From Rhynchospora pubera (taxonomy: Eukaryota; Streptophyta; Magnoliopsida; Poales; Cyperaceae), in assembly GCA_028095005.1 (NCBI GenBank), contig CM051463.1, positions 63,216,251 to 63,280,250 of the forward strand: DNA of 64,000 nt. The letters are read 5' to 3'. Made by a program: the position numbers and the translations under genes. Below, piece after piece: positions 1 to 10,744 of this stretch (its first letter is position 1; the number at the start of each line of letters is the position of its first letter). The notes beneath the pieces were generated by a model that saw only the letters and a program-made list of their open reading frames with translations, did not search any database and was not told the origin of the DNA.

Positions 1-1
1 A

Positions 2-3000
2 AGACCACGACAGCACTCTTGCTGTCGCATAACAATCACTGAAATCAAGGAAGGCGAAACAACCGCGGATGAAAAGGAACCTCCAGAAACAGAGCAATTC
101 ATCCTAGTAGCCAAAAATGCACCAAAGGAACTAGAAGAAGGTGGTCAAAATACCATCGATAAATTGAAAGAAATCAACCTAGGAACAAAGGAAAACCCAA
201 AGCCTACATTCATTAGCACCTCCCTTCCTCAAGAGATGCAAGATGAATTGACCAAGCTGCTAAGGGAATATCAAGATTGCTTCGCATGGAGCTACAGTGA
301 AATGCCCGGGCTAGATCCAGCAATAGCAGTCCACAAACTCAAAATTGACAAAGAGCTCAAGCCAGTCAAACAAGGACCCCGGAGAATGAGGGTCGAATTG
401 GAAGAAAAGGTGACAGCCGAAGTCAAAAAGCTCATCAGTGCTGGATTCATAAGGGAAGAAGAAACGCCCGACTGGGTGGCTAACATTGTCCCAGTGAAGA
501 AAAAGAACGGACAAATCAGAGTCTGTGTCGATTTCAGGGATTTAAACAAGGCTTGCCCTAAAGATGACTTCCCTCTGCCAGTGACAGAAATCATAATAGA
601 CCACACCTCGTCCCACGGGATATATTCCTTTGTAGACGGATACTCAGGATACAACCAAATCAAAATGGATGAGAGTGACCAAAAGCACACTGCCTTCCGT
701 ACCCCAATTGGTATCTACTGCTATAAAGTCATGCCTTTCGGCCTCAAAAATGCAGGAGCCACATACCAAAGAGCCATGACCAAAATCTTTGACGACCTCA
801 TACACAAGGTGGTAGAATGCTATGTAGACGACCTTGTTGTGAAGTCCCATACCCATGAACAACACTTAGAGAACCTGAGGCTGATGTTTGAGCGGCTAAG
901 ACAACACACTCTGAAACTCAACCCCCTAAAATGCGCCTTCATGGTGTCATCAGGAAAATTTCTAGGCTTCGTGGTGCGGCACCGAGGCATTGAAATTGAT
1001 CCTGATAAAATCAAAGCCATCCAAGAACTGTCCCCTCCACGGACACTCAAACAACTCCGGTCTCTCCAAGGGCGCTTGGCGTATATTAGGAGATTCATAG
1101 CCAACCTGTCAGGCAAAATCAAGCCTTTTACCAGGCTCACCAAGAAGGATGTCCCCTTTAAATGGGACGAAGAATGCCAGAAATCTTTTGATGATATCAA
1201 GCAATACCTGCAAAAACCTCCTGTGTTGGCGGCACCCATCCAGGGGAAACCTCTCATTCTCTATACCACCGCCTTAGACGGATCTCTGGGGGCATTACTT
1301 GCCCAAGAAAATGAAGAAGGAAAGGAAAACGCTCTGTATTACCTCAGCAGAATGCTCGTGGGGGCAGAACATGCATACACGCCAATCGAAAAGCATTGCC
1401 TAGCCTTGATCTTCGCAGTAAAAAAGCTCAGGCATTACATGTTGGCCCATAAAGTCACATTAATCTCCAAAACTGACCCATTGAAGTACCTCATGACCCG
1501 ACCTATGCTTACTGGAAGGCTGGCAAGGTGGGCTGTGGCTCTAATGGAATTCGATATAACATATGCGCCCCAAAAGGCTATCAAAGGGCAAGCGCTAGCT
1601 GACTTCCTAGCTGCCCATCCCATACCTGATGATTCCCCACTAGCGTGTGACCTCCCTGATGAGGAGGCTATGCAGGTAGAGGAAAATGAAACTTGCTGGA
1701 AGCTATACTTCGATGGATCTTCCTCCATTCGACCAGCAGTCAAACCAAACTTACCAAAACGACAAGCAGGTGTAGGATTGGTGTTTGTCACCCCAGAGAA
1801 AGGCATTCTCCGACATGCTCTAAGCCTAACCGAACCATGCACAAACAACGAAGCTGAATATGAGGCCCTGATAGCTGGACTGGAGATTGCTCTCCAAATG
1901 GGTATTGAGCAATTAGAAGTCTATGGAGATTCTCAGCTCATCCTGAGTCAGATCGAAGGCCTCTTCAAAATAAGAAAACCAGAATTGGTCAAGTACCATG
2001 AAAAGGCCCTTGAATTGATGGCCAAATTCACATATATCACCTTCCAGAAAGTCCCAAGGTCTCTGAATGGCAAAGCGGATGCGTTGGCTAGATTGGCTAA
2101 TGAACTCAGTGACCCGAGCCAGGAAGAAATCCAAATTCTTGTCCATCGCAGGAGATCCTTGTCCCCTTGTCTCCCGCAGGAAAGGAACGAGGAGGAAGAA
2201 ACCCTGTTTACTGACATCCAAACACTTGAAAGAGAACGTGAAAAAGAATGGAGGGAAATCACACAAGTCATGACAACCGAGGGTTCGAACCAAGAGGACT
2301 GGAGACAACCCTTTCTCGACTACTTCCAACAAGGAAAATTACCTCTGAACAAGGCCATTAGGGAGCAAATCAGAAAAAGGGCCCTAAGGTTCGTGTATGT
2401 GAACAACACACTCTATTGGAGATCCTACGAGGGATCATGGCTTAGATGCATATCGAAAACCGAAGCCAACCAAGTTATGCAAGAAATTCACTCGGGAGTA
2501 TGCGGAGCCCATCAATCGGGCTCTCGGATGCGAGTACAAATCAAACTAATGGGCTACTACTGGCCCACCATGATCAATGACTGCGAAAACTTCTCCAGAC
2601 AATGCCACATGTGCCAAATTCATGGAGATTTCATACACCAACACCCAAATGCGCTACATCCAACCGTGGTGTCATGGCCCTTCGAAATCTGGGGAACAGA
2701 TATCATAGGTCCCATTGACCCACCAGCCTCAAATGGACACCGCTTCATATTGGCCGCTACGGATTACTTCTCCAAATGGGCCGAAGCCAGGACGTACCGT
2801 GAAATCAAGGCCTCTGATGTGGTCAGGTTCTTTACCACTCAGGTGCTTTATAGATATGGAAATCCAAGGAAAATAATCTCCGACAACGGGACGGCCTTCA
2901 AGAATGCCAAAATTGATGCCTTCGCCGATAAACACAAAATTGAATGGAGATATTCCTCTGTCTACAACCCAAGAGCCAATGGACTAGCGGAAGCCTTCAA

Positions 3001-3649
3001 CAAAACATTGATCAAGATCCTTCGTAAAACCATCGGAGACAATCAGAGAAATTGGCATGAGAAACTGCATGAGGCGTTGTGGGCATACCGCATCACTCAT
3101 AAAACAGCAACCCAAGCCACACCCTATTCTTTAGTGTATGGGGCAGAAGCAGTCCTACCAATCGAAGTGGAACTCCCGTCACTGAGAGTAGCTATGGCAG
3201 CACAAATCCCTCTGACTAAACAAACGCAACTGAGGTTGCAAGAGTTGGACGGAATGGATGAAAAGAGACTGGCAGCTCAACAAAACTTGGAGTTATATCA
3301 AGCCAGAATGACGCGAGCTTATGAAAAGCTATCAAGACCCAGAACGTTCAAGAAAGGAGAACTAGTGTTGGTTTTGAGGCGACCTATCCTCGGCCGACAC
3401 CATGGTCCCAAATTTGCACCAAATTGGGAAGGCCCCTATGTCATAGAACAAGCATATGAAGGTGGAGCTTACCTACTCGCAGACTCAAATGGAAAACATC
3501 CTGTCTCCTCCATAAATGGGAGATACCTAAAGAAATATTATGGACAAAACTACCCCGACGTTCCCGCAGCCCACCAAAGCCAAAGGAAGAGCGGCCAACA
3601 AACTGACTGGGCAGACAATTGCGAGGCGGTCAACCACCTCTTCACTTAG
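2..3649 (+). CDS. pol, C-terminal part (RT, two RNases H, integrase), left copy
   Basis: Open from the window edge to TAG at 3647-3649 and identical in layout to 27045-30692 of the right copy. It encodes, in order, the reverse transcriptase (YVDD near 821-832), a degenerate RNase H (about 1250-1500), an archaeal-type RNase H (about 1700-2110) and integrase with an HHCC finger (about 2480-2630), a D,D,E core (about 2690-3000) and a C-terminal GPY-like region (about 3370-3550). The first Met in view, at 164, is not a real start; the protein continues upstream from gag. A single substitution relative to the right copy was noticed near 3604. No stops or frameshifts are seen, so this part of the left copy is intact. 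Confidence 0.92.
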   Translation, partial: RPRQHSCCRITITEIKEGETTADEKEPPETEQFILVAKNAPKELEEGGQNTIDKLKEINLGTKENPKPTFISTSLPQEMQDELTKLLREYQDCFAWSYSEMPGLDPAIAVHKLKIDKELKPVKQGPRRMRVELEEKVTAEVKKLISAGFIREEETPDWVANIVPVKKKNGQIRVCVDFRDLNKACPKDDFPLPVTEIIIDHTSSHGIYSFVDGYSGYNQIKMDESDQKHTAFRTPIGIYCYKVMPFGLKNAGATYQRAMTKIFDDLIHKVVECYVDDLVVKSHTHEQHLENLRLMFERLRQHTLKLNPLKCAFMVSSGKFLGFVVRHRGIEIDPDKIKAIQELSPPRTLKQLRSLQGRLAYIRRFIANLSGKIKPFTRLTKKDVPFKWDEECQKSFDDIKQYLQKPPVLAAPIQGKPLILYTTALDGSLGALLAQENEEGKENALYYLSRMLVGAEHAYTPIEKHCLALIFAVKKLRHYMLAHKVTLISKTDPLKYLMTRPMLTGRLARWAVALMEFDITYAPQKAIKGQALADFLAAHPIPDDSPLACDLPDEEAMQVEENETCWKLYFDGSSSIRPAVKPNLPKRQAGVGLVFVTPEKGILRHALSLTEPCTNNEAEYEALIAGLEIALQMGIEQLEVYGDSQLILSQIEGLFKIRKPELVKYHEKALELMAKFTYITFQKVPRSLNGKADALARLANELSDPSQEEIQILVHRRRSLSPCLPQERNEEEETLFTDIQTLEREREKEWREITQVMTTEGSNQEDWRQPFLDYFQQGKLPLNKAIREQIRKRALRFVYVNNTLYWRSYEGSWLRCISKTEANQVMQEIHSGVCGAHQSGSRMRVQIKLMGYYWPTMINDCENFSRQCHMCQIHGDFIHQHPNALHPTVVSWPFEIWGTDIIGPIDPPASNGHRFILAATDYFSKWAEARTYREIKASDVVRFFTTQVLYRYGNPRKIISDNGTAFKNAKIDAFADKHKIEWRYSSVYNPRANGLAEAFNKTLIKILRKTIGDNQRNWHEKLHEALWAYRITHKTATQATPYSLVYGAEAVLPIEVELPSLRVAMAAQIPLTKQTQLRLQELDGMDEKRLAAQQNLELYQARMTRAYEKLSRPRTFKKGELVLVLRRPILGRHHGPKFAPNWEGPYVIEQAYEGGAYLLADSNGKHPVSSINGRYLKKYYGQNYPDVPAAHQSQRKSGQQTDWADNCEAVNHLFT

Positions 3650-4219
3650 GTAAAAAAATCTCTCACGTCCCACCGGGTCAAGGCTCGACAGGGTACTCCG
3701 TTCCTTTGAACACTATGGGATATCCCTGAGTCAAAACCCTAAAATAATAAATTAACCTTTAAATAAAACAAACCCTTCAAAATTCCCTAAAATGACCTTA
3801 AGTCGAAATCCTAAATAAAATCCAAGTCCGACAAAAAATGCATCTCATTCCAAAGCATAAGAGCATGTGACCAAAAGAAACTAGACCAAGCTAAAGATAT
3901 AGCCCAAATAAAAGATTAAAACCAAATCTCCCTAAATATTCTCAAATCTCTAAATAAAAAAGGCAAATTCCAAAGTCCAAAATCTAAAACTTCTAAAAAT
4001 GTACACAAAATGCTCTGTCCCACCGGGCCAAAGATAAAAGGAGTGTTCTGTCCTTATGGGCATTCATAGAACATTTCCTTTACAAATGGCCTACACCCCA
4101 AAATACGACCCTAAAAAGTCTTGTGCTTTGTCCTTAAAACAAAGTACTAGGTGCCTGTTCATCTCACCGAACTAAAGGATGAACAAAAGTTCTGTGTCTT
4201 GAACTCTAAATTAAGACAC

Positions 4220-4270
4220 AAACGGTGAAACTTACCAAACGGTGAAACTTACCAAACGGTGAAACTTACC
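4220..4270 (+). repeat. 17-bp tandem repeat, three copies
   Basis: AAACGGTGAAACTTACC occurs three times without gaps. The right copy has only two units (31263-31296). This is the largest length difference between the copies and explains the offset drop from 27043 to 27026. Confidence 0.95.
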
Positions 4271-4499
4271 ATGGGATCAGTCAAAACCACGTCCTCAACA
4301 ATTATAGATTGAGAAGACAACATGTCTCCTCGAAATGTGCTTCCTGCCGAAACCTACCTCAAAAAAAAATTAAGACCAAGCCGAACTTAAAGCCCCTCTG
4401 AAAACGGAGAACACCACGGCTGATGTCCGCCAACCATGTCAAGGAATAGGCCTCATAAATCCTAATACCCAGAGGGGCCCATGGTCGTGTTGGGCCTTA

Positions 4500-5010
4500 A
4501 ACCACCGACTACGGTATGTTCCTAGCTGCCGTACCCAAAGAGCCAGGAAAAGAAAAAAAAAACATCTCACAACATACAAGAAGTGATGTGGAATAAGCAA
4601 GTCCCTACGGTATGTTCCTAGCTACCGTATCCAAAGAGCCAGGAGAGAAAAAAAAAACTCCATCTCACAACATGCAAGAAGTGATGTGGAACAAGCAAGT
4701 CCCTACGGTATGTTCCTAGCTGCCGTACCCAAAGAGCCAGGAGAAAACCCCATCTCACTACATCAAAAGAGTGATATGGAACAGACAAGTCCCGACGGTA
4801 CGTCTCTTATCACCGTACCAAAACAACCAACAGAAAACGATGCACAAAATCCCACTGCGTGCTATACCCAGAATGTCTATTCTACATGCCGGAGCGGTAA
4901 TATGGAGCAAACAAGTCCCACCGGAACGGTCCTAGTTACCGAGGCAGCAATGTAGAATAGACAAATCCCACCGGTATGTTCCTTGCTGCCGTAACCAAAG
5001 AGCAGGGAGA
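4500..5010 (+). repeat. Tandem array of about 96-bp units with inverted repeats, left copy
   Basis: Six diverging units start near 4510, 4606, 4704, 4794, 4925 and 4970. The core is TACGGTATGTTCCTAGCTGC followed by CGTA, then CCAAAGAGCCAGGA and CATCTCACAACATRCAAGAA. In each unit the ends of the core can pair; the second has a perfect 7-bp stem TACGGTA/TACCGTA (4606-4612 with 4623-4629). Units four and five differ in sequence but keep ACGGT/ACCGT or CGGT/ACCG pairing. Confidence 0.8.
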
Positions 5011-5284
5011 ATAACAAAAAATATCTGTCCCACTAGCGATATCTAAAGCCGCTACCTATGACAATTTAAACCAAATCACTAATAAACCTCAACAGGTGTC
5101 CGTAAACCAAGATCAACAGACCAAAAGTTATTAGGACTCCAAATTGCCCCAATCAAATCATAAAGTCAAAATACCAAACATAAACCATCCAAAATTACCA
5201 CAGTTTGAACAACAACAAAAAAAAGAAGCACGAAATGAAGCAATGAAAACAACAAAACCAAATGGTCAAACATCCAAGACTTCC

Positions 5285-6595
5285 TCATATAGGAGGCACT
5301 GGAGGCGCCTGAGCTGCGGCCATCGTCCCTGCAAAGGTCTCTAAGGTGTTATGAATTAACTGAAGCATCGTCTCGACATTCTCCAGTCGCTGATCTAGCT
5401 CCTTAAAACGCTGGTCTATGTGTTCCTGGAGTGGAAAAGATTCTTCAGTGGCTGAGCCGTCTGGAGAAGGGGGAGAAGCCTCTCTCACCGGACTATACTG
5501 ATTCACAGCAGCAAACCTATGAAGGATATGACTGTTCACCGGGTAGTTGGGGTCAGGGACCAGAGTGCCATGAGCCATCTCCACCCACCCAAAGGAAGTC
5601 AGATCCAAGAGCAGGTTGCGCGGGTACAGAATAATCCGCTCAGTGATTGGATTCCCCCACAGTGTCTCAGGCAATGGAATCTGAGCCCGCTCTATCAAGG
5701 CCTCAATTAAGTTCCCATAAGGCAAATGGCCCTTGGGAAACCTCGTGACATGATGCATGTTTTGGAGGATGAGGCTAGGAAGATTAGCTTTCCCACGTTT
5801 GAGAAGCAATAAGCGAAGGTAGAACAAAGTCCCTGGGCGAGTCAAATCTGACAACTCACCCTGAGGGAAAAGGATGTAGTTGATAATCAAGAAAAATAAC
5901 CTGAAAGGAACATATAAACTCCATGGTCATGAACCTATCCTTCAGAAACAAACAAAAGAAACAAACGAAACAACAAAAACAAAAACACACAAATAACAAA
6001 ATTACCGGTGAAGCGCAGGCAAATGCGCAGCAGAGACCAGTTCAGAACTTGCTTCAGATCTGGGTATCTTGAACCACTCACAATGGCCCCGGTATGTCCC
6101 TTGCTCACGAGGCCAACTTCCAAAGGCATAAACTGACAAGCCATTTAAAGTATCTGCGGCACCAATCAAGTCAGCCAAATCCTCCACCCCTATGTGAAAG
6201 AGCCTGCCAAAAAGATAAGAAGAGGCAGAAGGAGTATCATGGTGGTCAAATGTGACGCGGAGGTTAGCATAAAATAGCTTGGTGATGTCCGGATGGTAAG
6301 GAGTGTCAAGTCTCGACAAGCCGTGAAGGCTCCAGGCACTAAGCCACCCTGTTATTAAATTCATATAAGGGGTGGTGAAACGCCCTTGAGAATGAAAGAA
6401 AAAGCAGGCGGAAGCTTCACGCCCCCCTTCACCAATGTTACTTTGATAACACTCAAAAGCCTCGTCGTCTCGAAACAGATAACGGTTGCCTGGGTCATAT
6501 GACCAGTTAGGCTTGGAAGGTGGCGCGCCTTGAACAGAGGAACTACCCTCATCTCTGGGACGCTTGGGATTCCTTGGATCTATGACGCCGGCCAT
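5285..6595 (-). CDS. Antisense two-exon gene, putative plant transposon protein family, left copy
   Basis: Exon 1 is 6595-6006 and exon 2 is 5900-5285, with a 105-bp intron (donor GGTAATT, acceptor TTTCAGG). The joined frame of 1206 nt gives 401 residues with no stop. The N-terminal 25 residues are basic and disordered. The body has RYLFRDDEAFECYQ and LDTPYHPDITKLFYANLRV, patterns I associate with the family Pfam calls putative plant transposon protein (domain known from plant repeats, function unknown). The splice falls inside a conserved-looking hydrophobic stretch, which supports the intron. The last 60 residues hold a coiled coil ending in an Ala/Pro tail. It runs opposite to gag-pol and follows the PMD gene in the same orientation. 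Antisense extra genes in Tat elements are known; family assignment here is from memory. Confidence 0.7.
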
Positions 6596-6665
6596 GGAAA
6601 ATGAGGTCCAAGAAAGAAAGTTCAGAAGAAGAAGGAAATGATACGAGATACGTACGCATGATGCC

Positions 6666-6674
6666 TTATATATA
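6666..6674 (-). promoter_or_regulatory. TATA box of the left antisense two-exon gene
   Basis: On the minus strand TTTATATATAAGG lies about 70 bp upstream of the ATG at 6595, leaving room for a start site near 6640 and a short leader. The remaining spacer to the PMD stop codon (7001) is A/T-rich with no other feature seen. The same box is at 33693-33701 in the right copy. Confidence 0.55.
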
Positions 6675-7000
6675 AAGGAAATTAGGGCACCAGAAAGCAT
6701 ACGTCTTTTCGAATTTACCCATAAATACAAAAGAGCAAGAGGCGTGGCGGTTTGCAAGGAACATGATCGCTTCGCGATTCAAGGATTCTTAATGAAAAAA
6801 TGATGAGCCCAATGACACCAAAATATAATATCCATGCCCATAAATCAACTACAATCAAGAGCCCAACAAAGGTCCAAAACATCACATAATCAGAAAGTCC
6901 AGCCGCTACAAAGTCAGGAGTGACCAACTAAACCAAGTCTAAAACTAAAACCATAACAAAAGAAAAGATACAAAGCGCCAACGCGCTACATAACTCCTAC

Positions 7001-10000
7001 TCAAAGGAAACCCATCATCAACTCAACCTCTCGAGAAGCGTCCGCCACGAGAGAGGCAAAACAAGGAAGGGCTAGCACCACACCTGCGAGAGCTCTCTCG
7101 GGATCATCATCAGAATCAACATCCCTCCGATGAGATAACGCCCCAACTACCGGCTCAACTAACACAGTATCTGGCGACAATGGCAAACCCGCCCCGCTAG
7201 CAGATGATGACACGGCTAGAGGAATAGAGTCAAAGAGAAGAGCCTCCCACTCGGAGTAGTCCAGTGGCGCCTCATCAGAAAACTCCGGAACCATGTCCGA
7301 CTCAGGGAAAAGGAAATCGTGGAGAGTCTGGAGGGCAGGACTGCCTGAGGAGCTCTCTCCTGAGTGAAAAAGGAAAAGGTTATGATGAAAAGATGAGATG
7401 TACGTCATGGCGACAGGAAAAATATGGGTAAATACCTGAACATAAGACGGAAGCATGGTCCAGAATGTCCAGCTCCATGCCCACGACATGGCTCGTCAAC
7501 TCGTCAACACTCATGAAACTCTGAAGGGACAACTGGTATAAATGGCACAGGTCCCGTAAACCCAAAGCCCAAAACTCAATGCTAAAGGCCATCAGGATAT
7601 AAGGAAGTCGACCTAAATGAAGCGTGATAAGGAAAATATAAAATGAAACGGAAGGGAAACTAGGAAAAGATCTCAATGAAATGAGGTATACCTAAACCCC
7701 GAAGCGCGGGAAAGATAGCCGGTGTCGGAGCAGTCTCACAGGAAAAGACAGTAACGGCAACAATCGCCATAGAGTCATCCGTGACAAAGAAGTCGCTCGC
7801 CTGGATAAATGGAGCCGTAGAGATCAGCCTGGGGCGCAAAATCTCTTCAAACGGCACGGCGACGGTCTCCACCTCGACCTCTTCCATCTCAATGTCCTCT
7901 GTAGCAACCGCGGACTCAGCCAGAACGGCGCTACCCCATATGCCAGAACATGCAGTCCCTGAGAAAAATGCCATGACACGTTCATAGCAAATCAAAATTA
8001 AATGGAACGAAGTCAGAAGAAAAAAAGACAGAAATAACATACATGAATGTGGTGTAAGGAGAGGAGGCTCCATGGAAAAGCCGCCATCTGAAGGACTCTC
8101 CCTCAGCCGCCGTCGAAGCTCATACCGAGTCGCTTCTTCCGCCACCAAAGAATCCTCACGTTGCCTTTTCAGCCGCCTAGCTGCTTCCTCAGCCAACTCA
8201 TCAGGGTATTCAGGAGAAGGACACCTTGAAGGGGCTAACTCCTCGTTTTCCACCGAAGGAGGGAGACTATGAACACCTGTGAAACCAAAATCATAACAAT
8301 CCTACATTGGTGATAAAATTAAACAAAAAGGATGAGAAATGCAATACCTGAGTAGATAGCCCAGCGTCTATAAGGCTCTGACATAAGAGCTTGGGAAGAC
8401 TCTCCCTCAAGAGGAGAAATACCCTCTACTTTGAAGTGAAAATGACCAAAATCATAGCCACCGAGACCTGCCTCGAAGAACGAATCATCATAAGAAAGAA
8501 AGAAAGTAACCAGGGAAGTAATTCAAGTAAAAAGGGAAGATAACAAACCAGGGAAATGGCCGCCTGGAAGCGGAGGAGGGTCTACGTACTCCAAGGGCTT
8601 CACACCAATCGGCACAAAACCATCAACTCCAAAAGAATTCTTCAGTGGTCTGAAACCGCCTTGTCTAACCTCCGGATTTTGTGGAACAATCCGAGAACGA
8701 GGGTAAACTTTCTCCTTTAGGATGGCCACACTAACATCATGAGGAATCTTAGACCAACCTCTGAACCACCTGTCATAATCTCCAGTCAATGTCCCCAGGC
8801 GAGAAGCCGGAGGAACAATGCAACTAGTATCGGTGCCCAAACGCACTGAAAACGCACTAAAAGCTGCACATGACGGCAAAGTGACTCGAGGAGAGTCAGG
8901 CTAGCTGAAAACTGCTGGAATAGCCTGGTCATACCCAAACTGCCAAGCACAACGGTGAGGGCTGTAAACCTCATGGATCACCCTATTCCCAATGCGAATG
9001 GATAAACACCCCGCTCTGATACTGACGGCATAGTCTCGATCCCGCCTGTGTCGAGGGGAACACAACTTAGGACAGGCCCCCTTTTGACGAGGCGCCACAT
9101 CCTTGACAATGTATGGCTTCCCAGTGTCTTTAGGCCATCCCTTATTGAAAGCCTCAGGGCGATAATCCACAATGTACTGACTGCTCTGAGTAAAGCACAA
9201 ATGGGCGGTAATCTGATCCGGATCACGGACGGTGCAACCAGCAATATGAATCAAACCTGGCAATGACTGCCTCATGCCAGCAGAAGTCAACGGAGTATAA
9301 CACTTCTCCCAGTAAAGATAAAACCAACCAGAAAGGATGTGTAAAGGCATAACCACTGTGGCCCTGGAAGGATCCCTCGAAGAAGTAAGCTCTCTCATGG
9401 ACCTATAAAGGTTCACTAAAGCTGGAATAGCCAATGAGACCCGCTTACCGCGAGCCAAGGCATTCGCCACCACAAAGACCCCAGGACGGATATACCCAGC
9501 TGGCTCGTAGATAATCAAGAAATAGCACAACCACCAAGCCAAAAAAGCAGTCAGGACCGTCTCATCATCCAACTCATGGGAACAGAAATCTGAGAATGAT
9601 ACCCGCTCAGAGGGAATATATGTCTTGTCGGAACCCAATTTGATCGGCTCCAAAGGATTAGCAAAACACGCAGCCCTCTTCTCAGGTATCAAGTCCGTGA
9701 AATAGCGAACCCAGTCTCTCAACGGGACATCCCTGTCCAAGCCACGCTGACCACGTGACATGGCAATCTCATAATAAATCCGGAAAACTGCCCGAAGTGA
9801 TGAAGAATGTAGAGGAAACCCTTTATGATCAGGACCATAAAGCTCAAAATCAGGCGGTACCCTCTCCTCATAAACCAACCCCTCTACTGGCACCCCCATA
9901 AGGCCAGACATCTGCTGGAGGTCGATAGTAGCGTCGCGATCCTCTAAAGGAAAGGTGTTATGAACATAATTCCAATTGGAGGCCATTGCTTTCAGAAGGT

Positions 10001-10601
10001 TGGAACCCCATGTATACTCAAACAAGGCCAAAATCACACCTCCAAAAATTTCCACCTTATCCAATTTCTTCCCCATACTGCACAAGATATATCGGGTCCA
10101 TTCAACTTGCCCGGGACTCCATTTCAAATCACCCTGAACCCTCAAATTCCCAGGAGACCAAGGGATAACATGCCCCTCCATCATCTCCATACTCAACAAG
10201 TGAAAATCAGCAGAAAAAGTAGAACGACCAGTGGGGCTCAGAAAAATACCTGCAAGGTCACCGGAGGGAATACCGCGCCTATCTCGACCAATGGAACAAT
10301 GAGAGGTGTAATACCTGTCTCGGCGCTCCTCAGTGCGTGAAGGAGGGTCAACAGCAAGGCTTGGATAGTCATAGATGGCCGGTAAGGGTAAACGATTGTG
10401 CCGAACCAAAAGCCCATGGAAATTATCTCTTCCTCTGAGAATGGCGCGCTTCCATAAGCGATGAAGGTGCACATGGACTTTCTGAGGATCCAAATAATCA
10501 CTGATATAAGACTCAATGGCCTCATCCGAAGGACCATAGAAACCCGTCCTGACAATCTCAAACCGAGGGACGGTATCATAAATCTCATCAACCGAAGCCA
10601 T
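7001..10601 (-). pseudogene. Antisense plant-mobile-domain gene, left copy, with nonsense codon
   Basis: Same six-exon gene as in the right copy: exons 10601-8549, 8467-8348, 8276-8043, 7958-7692, 7612-7436 and 7359-7001. Codon 567 is TAG (8903-8901) where the right copy has TTT, through two adjacent base changes (plus strand AA in the right copy, CT here). A truncated product would keep most of the mobile domain but lose the remaining 500 residues, including the basic coiled-coil region of exon 3 and the acidic C-terminus. All splice sites and the rest of the frame remain intact, so the loss is recent. An Ile/Met difference near codon 537 is the only other coding change noticed. Confidence 0.8.
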
Positions 10602-10691
10602 AATTACCTGCAAAAAAAAAAGGGGCGAAAGCCATGTCAAATATCCAGAAAATGCCCACAAATTACTAAGAAAATGCCTAGAAATTGGGGA

Positions 10692-10735
10692 CACCAGAGT
10701 AGACTGATCGATATATCTCACAGTCCACTCTGGTG
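10692..10735. other. 15-bp hairpin abutting the PPT
   Basis: CACCAGAGTAGACTG (10692-10706) is the inverse complement of 10721-10735 with a single mismatch (A/C), around a 14-nt loop. The right arm runs into the polypurine tract. The same structure is present in the second copy at 37719-37762. Confidence 0.75.
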
Positions 10736-10744
10736 GGGGGCATT
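10731..10744 (+). other. Putative polypurine tract of left copy
   Basis: TGGTGGGGGGCATT directly precedes the inferred LTR start TGTTTG. A G-rich tract followed by CAT and then TG is a format I associate with plant Ty3/gypsy plus-strand priming sites. A second purine run (A11 then GGGG, near 10610) is the alternative; it lies about 20 bp from a TGTC and also acts as the pyrimidine tract of an antisense splice acceptor. Confidence 0.5.

Larger units (their letters stand above)
3650..5284. other. 3' non-coding region after pol, left copy
   Basis: A-rich non-coding stretch between the pol stop and the end of the antisense gene. The motif TCCCACCGGG recurs (about 3669, 4018 and 4917), each time near TGTTC or ACTCCG strings. 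It also contains three exact 17-bp repeats at 4220-4270 and a six-unit tandem array at 4500-5010. Short open frames here come from the array and carry no recognisable domain. Confidence 0.8.

Noticed and set aside
164..166. ATG at 164 as the start of a separate pol gene
   Set aside because: The same frame is open from the window edge and, in the right copy, for thousands of bases upstream.
292..690. Long minus-strand frames opposite pol and gag (for example 292-690, 820-1257, 22096-22467, 24770-25300)
   Set aside because: They are reverse-strand shadows of the pol and gag frames, identical in both copies, with no domain.
4686..4955. 89-aa open frame (114 aa at 31638-31982 in the right copy)
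   Set aside because: It is translation of the tandem array; the length differs between copies only because of one base in an A-run.
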